NCBI GenBank assembly: GCA_012064385.1
Contig: QRDG01000137.1
Coordinates: 3,192,645 to 3,256,644, forward strand
Length of the DNA: 64,000 bases
Direction: 5' to 3'
From: Puccinellia tenuiflora
Lineage: Eukaryota > Streptophyta > Magnoliopsida > Poales > Poaceae
The notes under the pieces were generated by a model. It made no database searches and was not told the DNA's origin. It was given only the letters and a program-made list of their open reading frames with translations. Shown here piece after piece: positions 57,438 to 64,000 of this stretch. Position numbers and translations under genes: made by a program. The number at the start of each line of letters is the position of its first letter. Within the stretch, counting starts at the first letter, position 1.

Positions 57438-58065
57438 GATGACGCTGCCAATGGAGACTATGATGATTGAGGACTTGGACGAAATATTCATGCCTATACT
57501 TCATATTTTCGTCCATAGTCACATATGGTGCTGCGCCACCTTTATTTATGGGCCAGGGCCCATGTAATTTCGTATCAGACTTAATAGTGCATTTTTAGAG
57601 TCCGTATTGAGGGAGGAAAGTCCACCTAGGGTTGGATTCGGCCACCACCTCTTGGCTGGCTGAAAACCCTTCCTTTCCTCCTTATACACCCCCTTAGGTC
57701 ATCGTTTAGACTCAGATTTTGTTTAGTTAAAAGTTAGCCAACTGCTGCAACTTCGTGTACTCGGTTTGTGTCCAACGACCAGATCAAGACCGCTTACGGA
57801 ATCCCGCCTTTTCAATAAAGCTCATACTTCATCCGCAATTTCATGATTGCATCTTTGGTTCTTACTTTTTCCTCGATCGACGGTAGAACTAGACCGATTG
57901 GTCAGGATGATCGTGCTGCTGCAGGATCGGTAACTCCCAGAGATTGGTTTAGCGATTGCATTGGCGCCGTGTACTAGTACGTGGAAGTCGGATCGCCAAG
58001 GTCGAACTCCACCAGAATCGACGTATCTCTATCTCATCGAAAGATCGGACTACCTTATCCATATA
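57170..58065 (+). repeat. 3' LTR of the gypsy element
   Basis: Starts tgatgaggacatccc after the polypurine tract and ends ttatccatata. Compared with the 5' LTR it has lost a C near the end and differs at scattered sites. Confidence 0.9.
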
Positions 58066-60371
58066 ATTTTTCTATGATAATTTACTGTTATTCATGGATA
58101 TATTTCATATTAGAATGTAATACTTATGTTACTTTATCTTATTTTGCATGTTTGATGATTGTTGGTGATTTGACTGCCGGAGCCCGGAATCAGCTGGAAA
58201 AAGCACCGTCAAGATACTGTATTTCTGCAACTCCGAAAATTCTGAGAAAATTCAGGGGTTATTATTTTGCGAGAAGACGAGAGGAGCCAGAAGATGGGGC
58301 AGATGGGAGCCACCAGGGCGCCAGACGCCACCTGGCCGCGGTCCACCCCTGGACCACGCCTGGGGGCCACCTGGCGGCCCTGGACGCCTCCGGCTCCCCC
58401 CTTTTGCCTATATGACCCCTCTGAACCAAAAACATCGGGGGATGCTTCGAAGAAATACTCTGCCGCCGTCTCGGGGGCGGAAAACACATAGAGAGAAAAG
58501 CTCTCTGGCAGAGAGAAATCTGTCGGGGAAATTCCTTCCCGGAGGGGGGGAAATCGTCGCCATCGTCATCGGCACGGTCTTCATCGGGATCATCATCCAC
58601 ATCTTCCTCACTGACAGTACCATCATCTCCACGGCTCCACTTCATTCCGCTGTTACATCTGGGGTTATACTTGTTGTAGTTCATTGGGATCACTTTTCCG
58701 GTGTTGATTGCCTTGTGTAGTTGATGCTATTGAGTTTTATCGGTGAAATACTTTTATGTCCAGATTTTTATTCATACATTTATCACCTCTGATCATGATC
58801 CATATGATGTCTCGCGAGTAGTTCGTTTAGTTCTTGAGGACATGGGAGAAGTCTTGTTGCTAGTAGTGGAATTATGCTGAGTAGTATTTAATGGTTTGAT
58901 ATTTCAGTTGTGTTGCTATTCTTCTAGTGGTGTTGTGTGAACATCGACTACATAACACTTCACCTGTATGGGCCTAGGGGAATGCATTGTGTATTTAGTT
59001 TGCTCGTGCGGTGGTTGCGGGACTGACAGAAACCTAAACCCCCGCCGGTAAATTAATGCATGAGGGAGTGTAGGATCTCAGAGTTTAAAGCTGTGGTTAG
59101 TTAATTCTTAAATAGTTCCTTGCACTTGCGGATGCTTGTAGGGAAGTGTAATCACAAGTGTGTACTGGTCCAAGTAAGGACGGTTCATTAGCATAGGTTC
59201 ACCCACACAACACTTAGCAAAACATTAAACATTAAGCAGCGGTATGAAGCGAAAGTGACTTGACATAATTCCAGTGTGTCCTCAGGAACGTTTTAGCCAT
59301 CATAAGTAACATCACCCGGCTTGTCCTTTGTGCTAAGAAGGATTGGACCATTTGCTGCAATTATTATTGCCCTCTTTTATTTAGTCACACTTTATTTATT
59401 TGTTACTATAAAAACCCATAAAAACTTGTCTGTTAGTATTGGCAGTGAAACCTTGCGCGAATCTACAAGCCAACACCTTCTGCTCCTCGTTGGGTTCGAC
59501 ACTCTTATTTATCGAAAGTACTACGATAGATCTCCTATACTTGTGGGTCATCAGGCCTCCCTCCAGCCAGGATATGGAGTTGCCCTAACAAAGTTCACAG
59601 TAAACAAGGAGGTCCAGTTTGGGCTCCGTCAACTCGGTGTCTTTCCTCAAATAAAAAATATCGAACGAGCCAAACGCCCGAGAAAAAAATATAGAAATAG
59701 GACTGGGCCGAGGCTCAGCTAGCGCGGAGGATGACGCCACCTCGTCCCAGCAACGAGCGATTATGTGGTATGAATCGCTCGGGCGGTACCGAGCCTTTTC
59801 CATGGGCGACGCAAGTCACTATGACCCAACTTATATGAATGGGCTGATGGGTCTTGTCCGCAAATGTCCAGCGCAAGCATTTTTACACCGATCGGGCGGG
59901 TGCAATTACGGAAAGGGTTCCCTTTACGAAGGTCACCCGGCCGTCACGACGGCGCCACGTGGCGCTACCGAGTGAACGTGCGAGGAGGCAGCCAAATCGT
60001 ATTTTGCCACGGCTCCTGTGCTCCGCACGCGGAATGATCAGGCAGCAGGCGTACGGCAGCCCTTCTGATTGTTCCAGATGTACAGGACCGTGTGCTAATT
60101 CGATCTTCCAGATGTACAGAGTACAAAAGAAAATAAACCACGGTGTACAGATTATATGGAAATAGGAGTACAGACATGCGTTGTTCCTGGATGGAACCAT
60201 AAACAAATTAAATCTAAAGCTCTCTTGCATATCGGTATATAAATTTGGGTACTTGCCACCCCACCCCCAACTCTAAGTTATATATACAAGTTACAAGTTT
60301 TTCTTAGTCTAGCGGCTCGGCTTCGTCCTCCGTCGCCGCTACCCCGCGGCGTACGGGGGACTCAGCCTCGG

Positions 60372-60448
60372 GGCGTTAGGGTACGGAGGCTTCATCGCTC
60401 GTCGACGCTATCGCGTCGACGGCGACGAATCCTCCGTACCCTAACGCC
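60372..60448 (+). other. Long near-perfect hairpin, possible small-RNA precursor
   Basis: ggcgttagggtacggagg (60372-60389) is the perfect complement of cctccgtaccctaacgcc (60431-60448). Pairing continues inward with two mismatches and one bulge through gtcgacgc/gcgtcgac to a tatc loop, about 35 paired bases in all. The copy ctacgctaacgcg follows directly. Confidence 0.85.
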
Positions 60449-60514
60449 TACGCTAACGCGTCACATGAAAGTACATAGTATATAGAACAGAAACTACATA
60501 ATAGTGCGATTCGG

Positions 60515-60715
60515 ATGTACAGACTGCTGCGAGCACATCGGCGTACATCCATGCGAACCCGCTGTACATCCGCGTCCAACTCCTCTGTACATCCGCGCGC
60601 ACATCGGTGTAAACCCACGCAAACCTGCTGTACATCCGCGTCCAACTCATCTGTACATCCGCGCGCACATCGTCGTACATCCGCGCACAAATCGTTGTAT
60701 ATCCGCGCGAAAGAT
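60515..60715. repeat. Tandem repeat around ctgtacatccgcg
   Basis: Units of about 65 bases (ctgtacatccgcgtccaact, then ctgtacatccgcgcgcacat) occur almost three times. The gtaca word is frequent through 60075-60790, which looks like a subterminal motif array of a transposon. Confidence 0.85.
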
Positions 60716-61303
60716 AACAGAAAGTACAAAACTACACATGATGTACAACCACAATGCTATCGAGTGTACAAACTATATAGAACCGGTAGTACAAAAAAAA
60801 GTTTCTCGAAACCTATCAACATGGGATCTAGTTTTAAAGATCTCGACGCGAGGATCTCAAATATGAAAACGGTTCGTAATTCTAAAATACGGTTCTACAG
60901 ATATTTCATTTTAAAAAAACGAATCTAAAAATAAATGCGTTTCCACCCATCCGTACTCCAACCGGTGGGATGGGAAAATCCCACCAAAACTCTCTAGTGT
61001 TGCCACTTGTCACACATGCAAACACCCACGGGGGGACCAAACGAGAAGAAGGCGACACTTGGCGCGAGGAGAGCGGAGGAAAAGTTCGCTTTGCAAAGGG
61101 AACCCTTTTTTTAGTGATTGCCTGTGCAACCGGGGTACATGAGCCAGCATATGGGGTGAGGTGGCAAAGCACCTGGACTTTTTCGGTTATTCCATTTCCA
61201 AGAGGAAGAAAGCCTCGGATGAAAAAAAGAGAGGAAGAAAGCGTGGCGAAAAAAGAACTGATTGCACTGCAACAACCCACAACGGAATTCAATTCCTACG
61301 TTA

Positions 61304-62277
61304 GAGCATCTCCAACGCCCCCCATACCCCCCTCTATACGTCCGGCGAACATCCTGGACATGGTCCGGATAGAAAACTCCCACCAAACCGGCCACCTTAA
61401 AGGGAGTCTATCCGTCCAGACAGTCCGGCAATCCCCAAACCCAGCCCATATGTGGGGCGAGTTTGGGGCCCCCCGGACACGCCTGTCCCGTCTGAATGAA
61501 AGGTAGGCCCGATATGACGGAAGGATGATCGGCGCCATCCACGCGGCGGAAGACTGATCGGCTCCGCTACACGCGTCCCATACCCATCGGCGCGCCGCCT
61601 GAGGAGACATTATTCGGATATATGGACACACTGAAGCCCTATCCTCCTCATTCCATCCCCCTCCCCCCTCCTCCTGCCCCTGTCCACGTCGCCGCATTCC
61701 TTCCTACCCCATTCCGCACCGCCGCACCATGCCTCGCCAGCTGCCTGCCACGTACGCGATGCTAACACCAGAGCACGGCGGAGAGTTGGAAACAAAGTTC
61801 CGCGCCCGCGAGGGGTAAAACGATCTGTCGAATCTGGCGACGCACGTGGGGGCCGTGGCGGCGCCCGATGAATTGGCCACCGGCGGAGGCGGGGGCAAGA
61901 GCTCTGTGTTTGTGCATACGTCCCCATCGGAGGCGCTGATGGTACAGTTCGATGCAGAGCACTACACCGAGGAGCAGTAGCTCAAGGCCGAGGCCGCGGA
62001 TATAAACCTGATGGGACAGCTCTTCGTCGACCGCCACCTCCTCGGCGAGCAGTTTGTCGTGGAGAGGCAAATCGCCGACGAGAACTCCGGCTCCGACTTA
62101 GATGATCTATGTGTTATGTAGTACAGATCTTTTACTAGTATATATTTGCATGTGTATGTAGTAATTTGAGATCGCTCAAATGGGAAGTATGGTTGTGGTA
62201 CCACAAATATGGGGGGCGTCCGGGCGTGTCCGCGAATATTTTAGGAAAAAGTTTGTACATCATGGTTGGAGATGTTG
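61304..62277. mobile_element. PIF/Harbinger-type non-autonomous transposon
   Basis: Starts gagcatctccaacgcc and ends ggttggagatgttg, flanked by TTA on both sides (61301-61303 and 62278-62280). About 974 bases. TTA targets and ends of this kind fit PIF/Harbinger and match the element end at 425. No DDE transposase or Myb gene is present. Confidence 0.8.
61729..62120 (+). pseudogene. Harbinger-borne protein of unknown function, two stops
   Basis: ATG at 61729 follows a C-rich leader. The frame reads MPRQLPATYAMLTPEHGGEL, then TAA at 61816, and continues in the same frame with THVGAVAAPDELATGGGGGK, SSVFVHTSPSEALMVQFDAE, a TAG at about 61978, and LFVDRHLLGEQFVVERQIAD before an acidic end (SGSDLDD) at 62120. 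The steady frame across two stops suggests a decayed gene. It has no motif I can assign. Its acidic C-terminus and position in a Harbinger element parallel the fragment at 1-162, but the sequences are not alike. Confidence 0.5.
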
Positions 62278-62280
62278 TTA

Positions 62281-63412
62281 CTCAAATCCTGATGACCTCT
62301 TCTGCGCCGGCGGTATCATGCATGGAGGCTGAAAGCCTGAAACATTTGACTCGACTGAGAAAAGACCACGGCCGGCCAGGTAACTCGAGCACGACCGGAA
62401 AGGGTGAGAGACAGTCCAAGCTCGTCTCTGCATGCACACACACGAGAGAAAAAGCCTGTGCCAGGGAGGAAAGCATCGATGAATGCTGGGGAAAGCGGAG
62501 CAGCCGTGCGCTGCCCGTGCCGTCCAACTCCAAATGGCGATCGAGGAAAGACGTCGCCGGACCGGCCAAATGATGGGCCGTGTCGGACACCGAATTATTG
62601 CGCCCACCACCCGCGGACGCGCTACGTACGAGTACGTCCAAGCCAGCCGAGAGTAAACGTACCACCACCCGTGCGTAACCCGAGCTAGCAAACCCATATG
62701 TTTATGCGATCACACCCGCATTTTAGGTGACATTTGTAATCATCGCGGCACAGACATAATGCTACCTCCAATCTCTTTTTGGTTGCTTGTTGGTTAATTA
62801 ATCTGTGGGCAAGTCCATGCCCACTTGGCTATTAGTAGAAAGTACTTGATTAGATGGCCGACATGATTTCCAAATGTAAACTATGTAGTACACTCTTCAA
62901 ATTAACCATATCTTCTCATAAATAAAATATAGCACAACCATAAACAATCACTAGTAGTACGTACCCCTTGTGTACAGGTTACTACGTACGTGTGGTGTTT
63001 TTAGTGGTCTTAAAACTTAAATTGTGTATGCGCAATAAAATAAGAAGATGATACCCCATCCGGCAAAAACAGAGTGACATTATTCATGCATGGATATGGA
63101 TAGCCAAACATGAGTTTGGTTGATCGAACACACATGTAAAAATGTCACACTACGTACTCTTCTATATACATAATACATGAATTCAAAAATATTTGATGAA
63201 TCCGTTGAATAGATTCACAATAAAAATATTGTGTGATAAATATTTGATGATCGAAATCGTATTTTGCAGGCGTCCGTACATGTCAGACCTCTGAACCATA
63301 AATTTATTTTCGTTTTCGTTAATTGGTCAAAGACAAAGCATGCATGCAAAAGTAGCAGCATTATCTGCCTTGATGCCGAACAATCGAGTTAATAAAAACT
63401 CCCTTTATCGTA
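62281..63412. other. Unassigned sequence
   Basis: 62281-62700 is GC-balanced with several overlapping short frames on both strands, none convincing. 62700-63412 is AT-rich with no frame. I see no importin exon here. Confidence 0.5.
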
Positions 63413-63506
63413 CTCCCTTCGATCTATAAAAAGTGTCGTCCACTTAGTATAAAGTTTATACTAACTTAGTACAAAATGAGCGATATTTTTTATGGATCGG
63501 AGGGAA
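63413..63506. mobile_element. Short Stowaway-type MITE
   Basis: Starts ctcccttcgatctataaaaa and ends tttatggatcggagggaa, about 94 bases, flanked by TA on both sides. The interior arms (acttagtataaagtt / aactttatactaag-type) also pair. From 63510 to 64000 no gene or repeat was recognised. Confidence 0.85.
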
Positions 63507-64000
63507 TACAAAAAAAAGACCATATTGTCTACCGCGTATATTTAATTAGTGTCCCGTTCATGCAAGGTTAAACAAAAAATCCTGATGCGTTAAAAAAGTA
63601 CTGATTTTTTTCAATAACGTCACCTCTCAAAGGCTTGACACCCTACCTAGAGCCGTAGAGCGATGGAAATGTATCAACAGCTAATGCGACGGGACAAAAA
63701 CTAATCCCTCCAGCTATCGATCCTACGTAGACGTAATGCATCTACCAAGCTCCATTTCGTTTCATTCCAAAAGGCATATCCCATCAATGGTTCCTTCGTA
63801 GGCCCATCGATCAAACAAAAACAAGATGTGTTAGTGTGTAGGACCATTCGTTTGCTAACTTTCTTATTGCTAACCATTACTTAGTCGACCTAGCTAAGCT
63901 AGCTTTTTCGGCTGGTTTGTCCCATCTTGTTGATCGCCTCGGAGCTGATATTTTACACACTTCTCCATTAAGTTGCATGCATAGGTATGTATGCAACTTT

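Larger units (their letters stand above)
50446..58065 (+). mobile_element. Ty3/gypsy retrotransposon, complete but decayed, 7.6 kb
   Basis: LTRs 50446-51345 and 57170-58065 both begin tgatgaggacatccc. The primer-binding site is tggtatcaga (51348-51357) and the polypurine tract gaaggggagga ends at 57169. The target duplication is atttt (50441-50445 and 58066-58070), inside the outer LTR. Order of genes: gag, protease, reverse transcriptase, RNase H, integrase, so Ty3/gypsy. By eye the LTRs differ at roughly 25-30 of 900 positions. All domains are recognisable but none is intact. Confidence 0.93.
50418..59553 (+). mobile_element. Solo LTR in IPO9 exon 1, itself split by a gypsy element
   Basis: Starts tgatatgtccattttgcatc at 50418, interrupted at 50445, resumes at 58071 and ends cttgtgggtcatca at 59553. 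It is flanked by the 5-bp duplication ggcct (50413-50417 and 59554-59558). Without the nested element it is about 1.51 kb. The interior (58071-59553) shows a GC-rich block with cctatatgacccc and a long AT-rich tail typical of a gypsy LTR. There is no coding region of its own. Confidence 0.88.
50306..59636 (+). pseudogene. IPO9: Importin-9 (karyopherin beta), exon 1, interrupted
   Basis: Exon 1 starts at ATG 50306 (MAGAEDGDQRWLVDCLTATL, then DTARDVCAFAEESLCQA), breaks off at 50417 and continues at 59559 with SLQPGYGVALTKFTVNKEVQ and FGLRQL, to a donor CTCG|GTGTC at 59636/59637. This is the N-terminal importin-beta region of plant importin-9, which carries histones and ribosomal proteins into the nucleus; identification is from memory of the plant IPO9 N-terminus. 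The break lies inside an Ala-Ser junction (GCC T|CC) and is filled by the LTR element 50418-59553 with duplication ggcct. The usual Arg in ESLRQAS is Cys here (tgc for cgc). Exon 2 (expected to begin with an AAVLLKQF-like sequence) is not found before 64000. With a 9 kb insertion in its first coding exon this allele should not make normal protein. Confidence 0.82.
59885..61145. mobile_element. Probable Mutator-like or fold-back element with imperfect inverted ends
   Basis: The left side has gggtgcaattacggaaaggg followed by ttccctttacgaagg. The right side, reverse complemented, has ggttgcac..., aaaagggttccctttgcaaa. So aagggttccctttrc is inverted at the two edges, about 1.2 kb apart. No target duplication is certain and no transposase is present. 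The interior contains the hairpin and tandem repeat listed below. It would lie in IPO9 intron 1. Confidence 0.4.

Overview
This window is plant nuclear DNA from a grass, most likely a member of the Triticeae (wheat, barley, rye or Aegilops). The grounds are Stowaway MITEs with CTCCCTCCG ends, long gypsy LTRs beginning TGATACG and TGATATG, CACTA and PIF/Harbinger elements, 5'-truncated LINEs, and a density of nested insertions typical of those genomes. I see only one recognisable host gene: the first exon of a plant importin-9 (IPO9-type karyopherin beta), plus strand, 50306-50417 and 59559-59636. Its coding sequence is split by a nested pair of LTR insertions. No tRNA, rRNA or CRISPR array was recognised.

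Layout. (1) 1-425 is the end of a PIF/Harbinger element. (2) 429-16790 is a tandem segmental duplication: copies A (429-10217), B (10218-16215) and a partial C (16216 to about 16790) of a 4.3-4.6 kb unit of unknown function. The copies act as empty sites for each other, which fixes the ends of a TIR element, two retroposons, a LINE and three MITEs. (3) 17.0-23.1 kb is a decayed minus-strand Ty1/copia element carrying a Mutator-like transposon (about 17.8-22.5 kb). That transposon holds two convergent small genes: a degenerate GRF-finger/membrane protein and a two-exon PB1-like protein. (4) 23.1-27.0 kb is AT-rich debris, a gypsy gag start, a 154-base N gap and the end of a second gypsy element. 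(5) 27.0-34.9 kb is the 3' half of a large gypsy element (Tat/Grande-like) with an antisense multi-exon gene. Its LTR is interrupted by a complete, young, non-autonomous LTR element (30581-34382, TSD cccat). (6) 35.2-47.3 kb is a CACTA transposon with tnp2, a TNP1-like gene and a Ulp1-like protease. The TNP1-like gene is split by a 3.36 kb solo LTR. (7) 47.3-50.0 kb is a minus-strand LINE interrupted by another solo LTR. (8) 50.3-59.6 kb is the IPO9 exon with its nested insertions. (9) 59.6-64 kb should be IPO9 intron or flank. It holds an inverted-repeat element with a strong hairpin, a Harbinger element and a MITE.

Most reading frames here belong to transposons and nearly all are broken by stops or frameshifts. 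The intact-looking parts are the short two-exon PB1-like gene at 21.4-22.1 kb and the LTR pair of the 30.6-34.4 kb element. I found no clearly new biological system. The best candidates for follow-up are the disrupted IPO9 exon, the repeated polypurine-tract-like modules shared by the autonomous-type and non-autonomous elements, two long hairpins (39.5 and 60.4 kb) and the unexplained tandem unit at the left.
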